Origin: Siphlonurus alternatus | Taxonomy: Eukaryota; Arthropoda; Insecta; Ephemeroptera; Siphlonuridae | Direction: 5' to 3' | Length of the DNA stretch: 64,000 nucleotides | Assembly: GCA_949825025.1 (NCBI GenBank) | Contig: OX463778.1 | Span: 39,571,194-39,635,193 of the forward strand | Shown: piece after piece, positions 10,694 through 21,700 of the stretch | How the letters are laid out: every line of letters starts with the position of its first letter | Numbering within the stretch: position 1 is the stretch's first letter | Notes under the pieces: model-generated | What the model was told of the DNA's origin: nothing | What the model saw: the letters and a program-made list of their open reading frames with translations, nothing else | Databases searched by the model: none | Position numbers and translations under genes: made by a program

Positions 10694-10918
10694 GTGAGCG
10701 AAAAATTGACCGATGGTAAAGCTCATTCTCTTGCATGTAAAAAGTTACTTTGGAGCACCATAAATAAGCATCTGAAATCAGTTGAGACCGTCCTTCGTAA
10801 AAATTCTGAGCATTTGGGTCTAAAAGTCGATGACTTCGTCCATCTACTCCATGCTAACGCTCGAAAAACGTGGCTTCTTTTTTATTCGAACTTTAATTTC
10901 TTTCGCAATCTCCCGTAA
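10694..10918 (+). CDS. Short ORF, 74 aa, doubtful
   Basis: It starts MSEKLTDGKAHSLACKKLLW and contains basic and amphipathic segments up to about residue 60, after which it turns into low-quality Phe/Asn-rich sequence. It is one of few open stretches in this AT-rich intergenic region. I recognise no family, and see no splice sites or promoter. It could be a remnant of a transposon ORF or chance. Confidence 0.12.
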   Translation: MSEKLTDGKAHSLACKKLLWSTINKHLKSVETVLRKNSEHLGLKVDDFVHLLHANARKTWLLFYSNFNFFRNLP

Positions 10919-11445
10919 AATGTGTTTAAAAAATATTCTAAGATAGAACATATTATGGTGAATCAGAAAGTGTCATAACCTTTATTAGCCCTTCATAAAA
11001 ATTTTGAGAAAATTCTGATACAATACCAAAATCCGAGGCAAATTTTCATTTCAAATGTTGCGGTCTACGGGTTAACAGCTGACTGGATCAACGGGATCAA
11101 CAACACTACATAACTTCAGCAGATGCTCGTATTGCGCAACTTGCATAAATTTCTACTGCGCAGCTTTTGAGGAGCCGACGTAACTTTTTCGTATGCACAT
11201 ATGTAGTGCGTGACGTCATTCCCGTCATGCACTGCGCACTCAACTCGCTGACTCCTCTTTAATAATATTAACTTTATACCGTAGGTACTGGAAAAACAAT
11301 TTTGCTGGAGACAGAAGACTGTGTACTTCATACTGTACTAGTACTACATCATATCTGTGATCAACTGATCATATAAATTTATTAAAAATATATAGGGGGT
11401 GACGCACGCTTTCACAATTTTTTTTTTATTATTTTTTTAGTCAAA

Positions 11446-11607
11446 ATGTGGCAACGCTGTAAAGCGACAGCCTTGGATTTCTTCGGAGGAGGGGGTAAAG
11501 CAGGCGGGGAAGTTGAGCAGCCAGCAGCAATCAAACGTCTTGCAGACAGAGAAAAAGTCAATGACCGCACCAAGGCGAATAATCTCCTTCTGCGGAACGG
11601 ACTGTGA
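11446..11607 (+). CDS. Short GC-rich ORF, 53 aa, unknown
   Basis: The ATG lies five bases after a pyrimidine tract ending TTTTTTTAG, so this could be the start of a terminal exon or an independent small ORF. It begins MWQRCKATALDFFGGGGKAG and ends TKANNLLLRNGL, stop TGA. The composition (Gly, Lys, Arg; GC-richer than its surroundings) looks more coding-like than neighbouring ORFs. The opposite strand is also open over the same bases. No family recognised. Confidence 0.22.
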   Translation: MWQRCKATALDFFGGGGKAGGEVEQPAAIKRLADREKVNDRTKANNLLLRNGL

Positions 11608-12245
11608 TTTTTGCATGAGCCCATGATTCTCATTGTGGCCATTGTCAGTTCGCACTTCCCACCTCGCTTGACGATTCATGGATAGTTAGTTACTGATAGA
11701 AACAATAGAATTCATATTTTTACTGCATCTTGACAATTTTTCAGCGTCTATAATAATGAAAATATGTAAATCGATAGTTTTCAACCCCATTAAATTTATT
11801 AAACTATATTTTTATTAAATTTGCTCTCTTGCATAATGGTAAAGAATCAGACACCATTTCCGCATCAGCATGCGCATATTTCGTACTATTTTTATATTAT
11901 AGTAAAATGTTTTCTCAAAGGATTTTTTTTTTCATAATGATTCGAAGATTTTTGTCATTTCGATCAAAAATAAAATCATCACTTACAAAATAAAAGTAAT
12001 AAAACTTTTATTATAGACAAATTATGCAGCAAGGAGTGATTATTATGCAGCTGAAGTGCTATGTATTTTTTATATCCTTTTCTGGAGAAGGGTCGGAGAA
12101 AAATTCAAGTCAACGTAATATATTTTTCAACAAATTCTTCACGCGGTTGAGATACTGGGGAATTATAGAAGGGTGAGACACTCAGGATACACCTGACTTC
12201 ATCAAAATTTGATGTGTCAAAGCCTGGTGAGACGACTACTACACG

Positions 12246-12789
12246 TAGTGTTGTAAAAAACGAAAGGAACTTCTGATGAGTGAACTTTCACAAGTTCACT
12301 TCGCGAACATTACAAAGTTCGCGAACATGTAAAAAACCGGGAACGTTTGAATTCTGTACAAAAGTACACTTAATTCGATATTTAGCAAACTAAACAGCAA
12401 GATGTTCACATTTAATGACAATTAACTTCATGAAAGCAAGTTAAAGATATAAATTGAATAAATTTACCCTCGCAAAAAAGTAATTATTTTTTTTGTCCTG
12501 TCATAGCCTTTGGGAGTTAAAATATACATTTAATATCGTGTCCTTTCATTTTTGGCACCCAAAATAGTAGTAATAGTTACACATAAAAGTGTTTTAATTC
12601 AAATTTCTATTTAATTTTAACTTTTTATTTAAGAACACAGATGTGACCAATCAGAACGCTGAAATTTACGCGGGATTTTTGAATTAGGTTTCACAAGTTC
12701 GCGAACGAACATTGCATGAGTGAACTTTATATGTTCGCGAGCGAACTTCTTGAATGTTCGCAGTGAACTTTCACATTTTTACAACACTA
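12246..12789. mobile_element. Non-autonomous hAT element with 8-bp duplication
   Basis: Ends TAGTGTTGTAAAA ... TTTTACAACACTA, flanked by a perfect 8-bp direct repeat ACTACACG (12238-12245 and 12790-12797). Both features are diagnostic of hAT. The subterminal regions carry many copies of GTTCGCGAAC and GTGAACTTTCAC in both orientations, the arrangement expected of transposase-binding repeats. The interior is AT-rich with no ORF. Confidence 0.93.
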
Positions 12790-13030
12790 ACTACACGTGG
12801 GCTTGGCCATCTGCTTTGGGGTTTTCACAGCTTGAATCAGGGAGCTACGTCATACTCGAACTAGAAAGAGAAATTTGACAGAGAAAGATAAAATATTTGA
12901 AGTAAAATTTCAGAATTTAACATCGATTGAAAATTTAAGAAACAAAGAAAAAGAAATCGAATATTCTTTTTATCACGAAAAAAAGATAAAAATTCAATAC
13001 CACCAAAGAGGACAGAGATCAAAATCTTGA

Positions 13031-13284
13031 CAGAGAGTTGAGCGAGAAACGTGCGCTGTATAGTAGGAGTGGAGGGGAAGCACGTCTGCTGCTGCTGCTG
13101 CCTGCTGCTTGCTTTGCTTGCTTGCCGCCGCCGCCATTTGGAACAGTTTGTGCTTGTGAGAAAGACTTGGCCAAGCAAGACTTTTAGACAGTTTAACGTC
13201 CCAATTGCATTTTTATCTTCTGTTCCAAACATTAGTACATTTTTTTCTTGTGTGTTGTTGATATTTTGGAATGTAGCTACACTC
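13031..13284 (+). promoter_or_regulatory. Putative promoter and 5' non-coding exon of DAP5
   Basis: A GC-rich island (13040-13145) in AT-rich DNA contains CTG and GCC runs and GCCGCCGCCGCCATTTGG, which resembles an initiator-type YY1 site at a start of transcription. ACTC|GTAAGT at 13285 is a consensus donor, so a leader exon from about 13040-13130 to 13284 could splice to the acceptor at 15648. This is inference; no cDNA supports it. Confidence 0.33.
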
Positions 13285-15648
13285 GTAAGTACCAAATATT
13301 TTAATATGAAATTTTTAGGATTTCCGCCCAAGAAATCTTTGGCCATTTCAAGGCCTACCATTCTTCGTTACTTTTTAAATGGCTGCTGCGGAAATAATTA
13401 TTTTTCTAAAACTGACTTGTATTTTAATTTTTTGTACACTTTATCCCACAAAATATATGTATGCATACGATACACTTTCTTGTGTAGTAGAGTGATAATG
13501 AAGTTCTTGCTATGCTAATAGTTATTAAATGCGAATATTCATTCTAAAGTTGTTTCATTTTGGGGTGCGCAGAGCAGCAATGGGTCTTTCCGGGAAGGAT
13601 GAAACGTCATTCCTGTTACGGAAGTTAAGATTTTAATCTAATTTTAGTTTTTCCATGAATTTGAGGCATGGTATTTTTTATATTTTGATGTGGAAACTAC
13701 GAAATGGGTATTTTATTGATCCTCAAGCAAGGTATGCATATGCATATTATATATGATGTGGTCTTGACAAGCGGGAGTGACATCACGAATTATGTAAACT
13801 GTAACCATAGGCCTACAGTAACGCCCTATAAACATCTGGGTTAAATAATTTTAATTGGTCTAGGCTTTACTAGGTCGTACTTAATTAAACTTATTGCATT
13901 ATTGTATAATATTGGTATGCATACACATTGTTAATAGGGATCTTTGAATATGCATAGGAGGGAAGACTTAATTTTACGAAGTTTTAAAAATTGAATTCCA
14001 AGAATACTGATTATAAGAAAGTAAAAAAAAAAAAAAACGTGCTCGTTGAATCGTTGTATGCCTACAGTATAATGTGTATACTGTAAAATGGGGCTGAAAC
14101 TTCTAACTATTGCGTGAGTCATGTGCATGTTGATAACACGAAACTTCGCAGTTCATACCATCACATGAACGGTGACTCAAATCTTGTGCAATAAGCGTAG
14201 TAAGATAATAGTAGACCAGGGCTATTCTCCTATAACAGAAGAATAACCCTGTAGTAGACAAGCTTCAACTTAAAAATGCCGCAGCGCCGCATTCTGACAT
14301 CGCTCCATAAGGTTTGTTAGGAGAAAAATCTTATTTATTTTTTCATTCAAATTCTATGCTGCACAAAATCTCGAATATTTTTTATGTCGTGTAAAGTGAT
14401 CTTTCCCGTGGCTCATATGAATTATTAATCTTGCCCTTCATAAGAACCACCGAAAAAAATTAATAACCAGGTACCGCTGGGTTAAAGGATAGGAAGCTTG
14501 ATAGAACATGTCGTCGCGCGCAGTTCGCGCGCTAGATTTCATTGGCTGAGAGAATTGTGTCGTCAATATTAAAGCTTCTCAATGACTCTCGTACGTATTT
14601 TTTTATTTATTGAAGTACAGTATAATACTTACAATTTTTGTTTCTAATGTGTAATCAGTAAGCAAATCGTCAAGTGCAGTACGTAGCACCTTTAAATTTA
14701 GTATGTATTATACCGTATGCATACTAAATTTTTAATAATGAAGTAATCATTATATTATACCCACAATTACAGTATGATATATATATTTTGCGTATGCATA
14801 CATGCTTTATCCTAACGGGCCGTATATAATTGTAATATAGGCTTCAAGTCAGCTGATTTTTCGGTGATCCCACCCGCTATACCAAACCTACGTAAAAAAA
14901 AAAACGTAAATTCGTTTTTTCACCAATAATAAGATTTTTCAGGGATAATTCCTTTACGGAACTTTGGTCCAAACTGAAAAATAAAGTAGATAATTCAAGA
15001 TTTAGAGTTTTTACTTGATTTATAACCGAGAAAAGTTAAAAAAACACTTTGTTTCATTTTCAAGTGCAAGATGGACCTTAGCGACAAACAGTTGCGCAGC
15101 GAAAGCGCATCACTTGAAGCCTCCATTTCAAGGTGGTTTACTATTGACAGAAACCTTTGTACATACATGGTAGCAGAGAGCTTTGATTTAAATCAAAGCT
15201 CTCTGATGGTAGTAAGCCATGACTACTTTGACATTTTTCATAGAAAGCCAGTTCAACTGTAGTCAGTGGATGGTTGATGCAATTTTTTGACCAAGTAATG
15301 TGGAACTAACAGTGATATGACTAGGTGTATCATAATTATATTGAATATGTACTGTGGTGTTTACAAAATTAAATTTAAAACAAGACTATATGCAAACAAT
15401 ATAAAAAATATGCATCCTGTAATTTTTATAATTATCAACATTTTTTTTTTTTTTTTTTTTACTAACATTTTTTTTAAAAGTATGCCTGTGCATACAAATT
15501 AAAGATTAAATTTTTGTATAATTTAATATTTTTTTAACCCTGCAAAATTACGTAATATTTGTAAGTACGTTTTTTAAGTTAATCGATATTATTGTAATAA
15601 ATATTTTTTAAGGCATGGTTTTTATTTGTTTTTTCATGTTTGTTGCAG
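13285..15648 (+). other. Probable first intron of DAP5 (non-coding)
   Basis: AT-rich with no recognisable coding exon. It contains six TATGCATA palindromes (13733, 13739, 13916, 13949, 14716, 14793), a fragment related to the MITE at 2191-2462 (14839-14890), and a perfect 32-bp palindrome (15174-15205). It ends with the acceptor TTTGTTGCAG. Confidence 0.4.
15174..15205. repeat. Perfect 32-bp palindrome
   Basis: CAGAGAGCTTTGATTT followed directly by its exact reverse complement, with no spacer. It lies 444 bp upstream of the DAP5 leader exon. Confidence 0.95.
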
Positions 15649-15737
15649 GAGTTTGAGACTATTGGTGCCTAAAAATTGTGCTGATTATTGTTGATTGGTC
15701 TGTGAACCAACAAGCAACAACGGACGGGTATAAGGGA
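15649..15737 (+). other. EIF4G2: DAP5 5' UTR part of start exon
   Basis: Exon sequence between the acceptor TGTTGCAG (15641-15648) and the proposed GUG start. In the DAP5 frame there is an upstream TGA at about 15654-15656 and then open reading to the GUG, with no AUG in this frame. This supports non-AUG initiation. Confidence 0.7.
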
Positions 15738-15772
15738 GTGGGGGGCAGTGCTTCTCGTAACCCGGGAGGAAG
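15738..15772 (+). CDS. EIF4G2: DAP5 coding exon 1 with GUG start
   Basis: GTG GGG GGC AGT GCT TCT CGT gives (M/V)GGSASRNPGG, matching the human DAP5 N-terminus pattern V...GGASR. Its context GGAGUGG has purines at -3 and +4. Another in-frame GUG upstream (tctGTGa) has a poor context. Donor GAGGAAG|GTGAGA, phase 2. Confidence 0.85.
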
Positions 15773-18700
15773 GTGAGATTTTTTTTTTTTGCACACTTTG
15801 TCCTAATTTTAATGATTAAGTACTTCACACCACAAAATTTTATTGAGTTGGAAATTTTCTCGCACCATTTCCACTCTTCTAATTACTGAATTATAAATGA
15901 AAGTAAAGGATACATACTTAATTAATTGTCAACTTTTAAAATGGGATTTAAGAATACGAAGCCTAGAGTAATAACTGTAAAGTTTTAATATAAATTGAGA
16001 GCAAATCTTGCTTGTTAGTTCATAATATATTTTTCAACATGATATGCTATTGAGACTATAGTATTAATAGTCTTATCATTTTTTGTGTATTTGTATTGAT
16101 GTCAAGGTCTAAAATAATCTTTTTTTTTTAGGGACGAACTTGCTCGTTCCCTGTCCACAAGCAACAAATGCCGATGGATACCTCCTTCTACTGTAGCCAG
16201 GCGAGAGGCACTAACCCAAGATAAAAATGACCTCATTTTCCGCAAGGTAAATAATATCACGGAAAATGACCTTTGCTTTCGACAGGTAATTTATTTGCAA
16301 GTTTCTTGCAATGTGAGTTATTAAACCTTGAAGTAAAATGTGTACATACTAAATCTCTTTATCTTTTTGTTAAGGTGCGAGGCATTTTAAACAAACTAAC
16401 GCCGGAAAAATTCAAAAAATTAAGTGACGACCTGCTAAACACTGATCTCAACTCATGTGTGATTCTTAAAGGAGTTATCTTACTTGTAAGTAATGCCATT
16501 ATTATAATACAAAATCTTTCAACATGAATATTGTGTTGGAAATTTGGCAATGCTTCAAAGCATGATATAAGTGGAGATTTTGATTGTTTTGCTGTTGCCA
16601 AGTTTTTTTCTACTGAATGGTTTATGTTTTGTAGTTAAAAAAAAAAAAAAAAAAATTAATGAATGAATGTGTTTTAATAAAGTTTTATAGAGTGTTATTG
16701 GTCTAGATTTTATTTTCTTGTCTGATCAATAAAAATCTGTTAATAAGAATGTTATCAGGGTTATATTTTATCATGTAATAATTATCAAATTTGTTTTGAA
16801 CATTTGATAAAAGGGACTGACCGCACGTAAAAGGGATGTGAAGAAATGGGTTCTAGAAGAGTAGTAGAATGAAAAATACTGTAGATAAAATTTCACACTG
16901 TTTCAATAGAAACTTGGTGAACTTTGTATTATTATCATGGTAGCAAGTAAACTTTACTATCTTCTGTTGTATGTAATTAGGACAGTGCAATGTGTAATCA
17001 ATAAGATAACTGTATTGATAGGCTCGTATTCTTTTGTTTTTCAGATCTTCGAAAAAGCATTAGATGAACCGAAGTACAGTTCTATGTACGCGCAGCTATG
17101 CAAGCGGCTGACAGAAGAAGCTCCAAACTTTGAAACTGGTAACACTCCTTGCACTTTCCGTCTGCTGCTGCTTAACAAGTGTCGCGATGAGTTTGAAAAT
17201 AGGTAATTATGGTTTTATATTTTTAATGTTCTTTGAGTTGCTAACATGTTTTTAAAATTTAAGAAAGTGTTGTACTAAAGAATTGTTTTTTTAGAGGTCA
17301 TTAAAAAATATTAATTTTTTTCAAGAAGACAAAACTGATGTATCTCAATCTAGACAGTGAATAGTTTTAATTAATAGAATATTCAGACTAATATTCAATG
17401 AAATGAGGCCTCTTCTAAATATTTTCTGTCCTACAGATCAAAAATTGCTGAGGCCTTCGACAAGCGAGATGGCCCGTTGGCTCCGGAGGATGAGGAACGC
17501 CGGCAGCTTGCAAAGCGCAAGATGCTGGGCAACATCAAGGTGAGACTCCTAGTTCTTCCCTCTCTTTGCATGCTCCCCTGTAGCACAGGAACCTGGGGAA
17601 CGAAGTTGGGCTCTTTTGGTGTTGAGTTGACTGGAGGCTTGATTTTGTTTTCATAAGCTGTAATGCATACTAAAATACATGCATAACGTGACAATATTTA
17701 CGGGGTAAACAACATTATTACCTTTGCTCTGTATGTAGAAGTATACTAAAATAACTTTTGAAATTCTGTTCTTATAAGTACCACATATCTTGCTTTTGGC
17801 TTTGTTTCTGAAAATTATGAAAATATAATATTTAACAGTAGCTTTCAAATCCAAATGAAGAACTTATTCTCCACTGCCTCTCATTCTAAATATTTTGCTG
17901 TAAAGGGAGTGTGCTTTTCAGCACTTGCTTATGATGACTTCGCCTTGGAGAGGCCCGCTACATGTGGTAGTGTGTTTTGCCTCCTCAGACTTTTGCAAGC
18001 ATGTTGACAGTACGCGAGGGGCCATCTGAAGCAAGTTGTCTCACTGCTTGGATGCTTGGTTCAATTTGTGGGTGTTGCTGAATATGTGTGTTTATGTCGT
18101 AGTTCATTGGAGAGCTGGGGAAGCTGGAGATCCTGCACGAATCCATCCTACACAAGTGCTGCCAGCAGCTATTGGAGAAGAAAAAACGTCGCGGAGCGAA
18201 GGATGAGGCAGAAGACCTGGAGTGCCTCTGTCAGATAATGAGAACTTGTGGCCGTATTTTGGACTCTGAGAAGGGCAAGGTGAGACTTTTAATTTCCTGT
18301 GCTTCTGATTCATTTGATACTTTTTTTCTATCATAAAAAAAAAAAAATATTAAAACATGTAATCCATGGAATCCTATGATATAAGACTGTTTAAAAAATC
18401 TTGTAAGAAAAGAATTCAGTTTTTGACAGTGTGTTTCTTTTCAGACCCTGATGAATCAATATTTTGACCGCATGGCCACTCTGGCTGAGAGCCACGAGCT
18501 GCCATTGCGCATACGCTTCATGCTGCGGGATGCAATAGAACTGCGCAGAAACCGCTGGGTGCCACGCAAGGCCACCAACATGGAGGGACCCATGCCCATT
18601 CAGCAGGTTAGCTTTCGCTTCCTTAAACTTGCAGGGAACATATAGCTACCGTGATGAATCATATTAAATTCATTCGTGGTTTCCACCAGAGAGCCTTCAA

Positions 18701-21700
18701 GCTCAAAGATGGTTTCGATGCGTCTGAGTAGCTAATTATGTATCTATTTAAAAGGAGGGGGGAAAAAAAAAAGAAAGTAAAAAGGAATGAACAACACTTG
18801 GTGTTCTTTTTTTATTATTGATTTTATATTTTTTTTTTCCTCCCATGAATATAAAATTTAAATATCTTTGATTTCAAACTTCCAAAGTTGTTTTTTCATA
18901 GTTTTTTTATGTGCAAGTTAAGAAAGTGTGCTCATATTTCTCATGTTGTGCCTCAGATCAGGAATGAGGAGAACCACGACCGTGGTTACATGGGCAACAT
19001 GCACGGAGGTCATGGGCACGGCCATGGACATGGCCATGGAGGACGGTCGGGAGGTGGGGACCGTGGAGACCGTGGAGGGATGCAGGACTTCTTTAGGAGC
19101 CCTCTGCAGACAAGGGGCGGCATGTCGGACATGCTGGGCTCCCTTTCCCTGGGGTCTGGAAACCCACAGGGCAACCAAGGACAAGACAAGTTTGGGTGAG
19201 GAAAACACACAATTATACTTTTCCCTGGCAGAAGTAAAAGTTTAATTGAGGATATAAAAATTGTATTTATTAATATAAATATATATACATGATTAAAACT
19301 ACATATAAGAAAAGTAGTTTTGACTATACGAGTCCACAATGATGATAAATTTTTAAAAATCATTCGCGGTTTCCACCGGAGGATACTTTGTGTCTTATGA
19401 CGGCAGAATGGAGTCTGAGTGGCTAGTTTACTATTGTTTGTGTTAAAAAAAAAAAGATACCTGTATGAAAGTAAAACAGTAAAAATTAATTTCAGAGGTC
19501 ACATTTTATTGATTGATTATTATTCAAGTTAGGTCATCTGACCTTAATGAAATACTTACAATCAGGCAAATCATTCACAAACTAATACACTTTGCACTGT
19601 TTTATATCATTTTCTGTCACTTGAAAATTTCAAAGCAAACCCATTCTTCAATGTTAAACTGGTCTTAGATTTTGTCTTAACAAATCGTTTTGCTTGCAGT
19701 TACAACTCCAATGGCTATCAGTCATCTGGATTTCGCAATCAGAGACACGGAGGATATGGAGGGGGAGGAGGAGGAGGCGGGGGTGATAGAGGGGGTCAGC
19801 AAAACTTCTACCCAAACCAGAACAGACAGAATTTCAACAACAAGCAACAGCAGCAACAACAAAACTTCAACAACCGTAAGTTAACAACCAACAAGCCCAT
19901 AAAATTTTAATAGTTTGTAAGAAGTGTATTTTTATTAAAATAAAAGTAGCTCTGACTGTACAGTCCACAATGATGATAAACTTTTAAAAATCATTCGCGG
20001 TTTCCACCGGAGGATATTTTGTATCTTATGACGGCAGAATGGAGTCTGAGTGGCTAGTTAAAAATTGTTTGTGATAAAAATAATAATAATAATAATAATT
20101 AAGCCCGTTTAAAAGTTATAAATTAAAATTCTAGAACTTTCTGGAACTTTGTAATATTTTTCTCTTCAGTGACGCATAAAACTATTGAGTTTAAAGTACT
20201 AGTAAACCCGGATTAACATGTATTTTTCTTTTAATGACAGTCTGTAGCAAGGCCCAATTTTAGGTTTAAAACATTCATTGGTAATTTTTGTTTAAAAGTA
20301 CGAGGGTCTGACGACAATGGGCCACAAGGCTCCTATAGCTTGAATATGATGTGTGAGACCCAATGCAATATATCAGTTTCTTTTGACCGAAGGGTGTCAG
20401 CGTGGTCACGGTTGATCATGTCGTCAACACGAAGAGGACACATTGAGAAGGCAATTACTATTATTTTTCTTAGTTGTAAATTTTTTTCAAGGAATTGAAC
20501 AATAAGGGTAACCCTCCCTGCGGCACGCCATCCATGTGTGGTCATGTGGGAGGAGGGTAGGTTTGTAAGGAGACAATTGTCGCACCCTCGCCCGCCGGGG
20601 AGTCGAAGGCAGAAAAAAAAAAGAGAAAGTCTTCCGACAATTTCAGTGATTTTATATCGTCAGATTAAATTATTTTTCCTGTTCTTCACAAGCATCGCAA
20701 AAAATGACACTCCGCAGGTTCATTTATGTATCCTTTAATGTTGCATGATCAGAATGACCAACCTTTTTGTGGTGTGTTTTGCAGAGGGCGGTAGCAACAA
20801 GGAGATTGCACCACGCTTCATGCACAAGATGATGCAGGGCCAGGTGAACATGGAGGAGCTGTCACTGAGACCGGCAGCAAACTCGATGATGTTCAAGAAG
20901 AATGCAAACCTTCCCAAGCCACCCCTTGGCATGAATACTGGTGGGTAATTGTTGTAGTGTCATAGGTAGCTTAGCAAGGAACCACCTGATTAATGAATAT
21001 TGTCAGTTAATTTGTATTTGCTTTAGATTAACTACTATATACACCCGATTGCATAGATGAGGTCTAACTTTAAAGCAGGCCTAAGTTTATTGATTTTGAT
21101 TATTGCAACGATCAAAATCAACAAAGTTAAGCTTAGATTAGAGTTAGACCTCATCTATGTAATCGGGTGTATGTAAGTGGGGGATAGGGGCGAGAGGAGG
21201 GGAGGGGATATGATGTGCTGAAAACTTATACTAACCAATAGATAAATATTTTTTAAACTCAAGGTTACATTTTATTTTTAAATATTAATAATAAAAATAG
21301 TACCTTATAATACCCAAAAGGCTTCTATTGGTCCCCCTTTATTTTTTTGTAGACTATAATTGTGATCATAGGTTTTAGGACAAATTACAGTGTAAATTTC
21401 AGAGAGGTCAAAAGTATGATGGCTGATGAATTTGTTGCTATAGGTCGTCAGAATGATCTGCTGATGCAGCCGGCCCAAACAAGCCTGCTGAACAAAAATG
21501 CCCCACCCATCATGCACAAGGAGTCTCCTATCCTCATCAAGCAGGGCTCGCTCGATAAGAACAAGGCAGCCAAGAACAAGGTGTGTGACTCGATCAGTCT
21601 CATCATATATATTATTATATGTAGATTGTGGCTGACATTGACTTAATTAACTTAATTAAATTAGAAATCCACCCTACTTGAACGACTATGAAATGACATT

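Larger units (their letters stand above)
9273..13030. other. FIP1 3' UTR and intergenic DNA
   Basis: The start is FIP1 3' UTR; the poly(A) site is not obvious, and AATAAA at 10516-10521 is only one candidate. The rest contains three transposon-like elements listed separately (9507-9727, 10015-10332, 12246-12789) and two short ORFs of doubtful status (10694-10918 and 11446-11607). No other gene was recognised. Confidence 0.6.

Noticed and set aside
12861..13518. Long ORFs on both strands (166 and 155 codons)
   Set aside because: They cover the CTG/GCC-rich block and AT-rich flanks; Cys and Phe runs and opposing open frames suggest composition effects rather than protein.
15071..15262. 63-codon ORF beginning MDLSDKQLRSE as a coding exon of DAP5
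   Set aside because: It spans the 32-bp palindrome, ends in a stop without a usable donor, and has no similarity to any DAP5 N-terminus.
18918..19363. ORFs on the minus strand opposite DAP5 exon 8
   Set aside because: Shadow frames of the Gly/His-rich coding exon on the + strand, which is confirmed by splice phases and homology.
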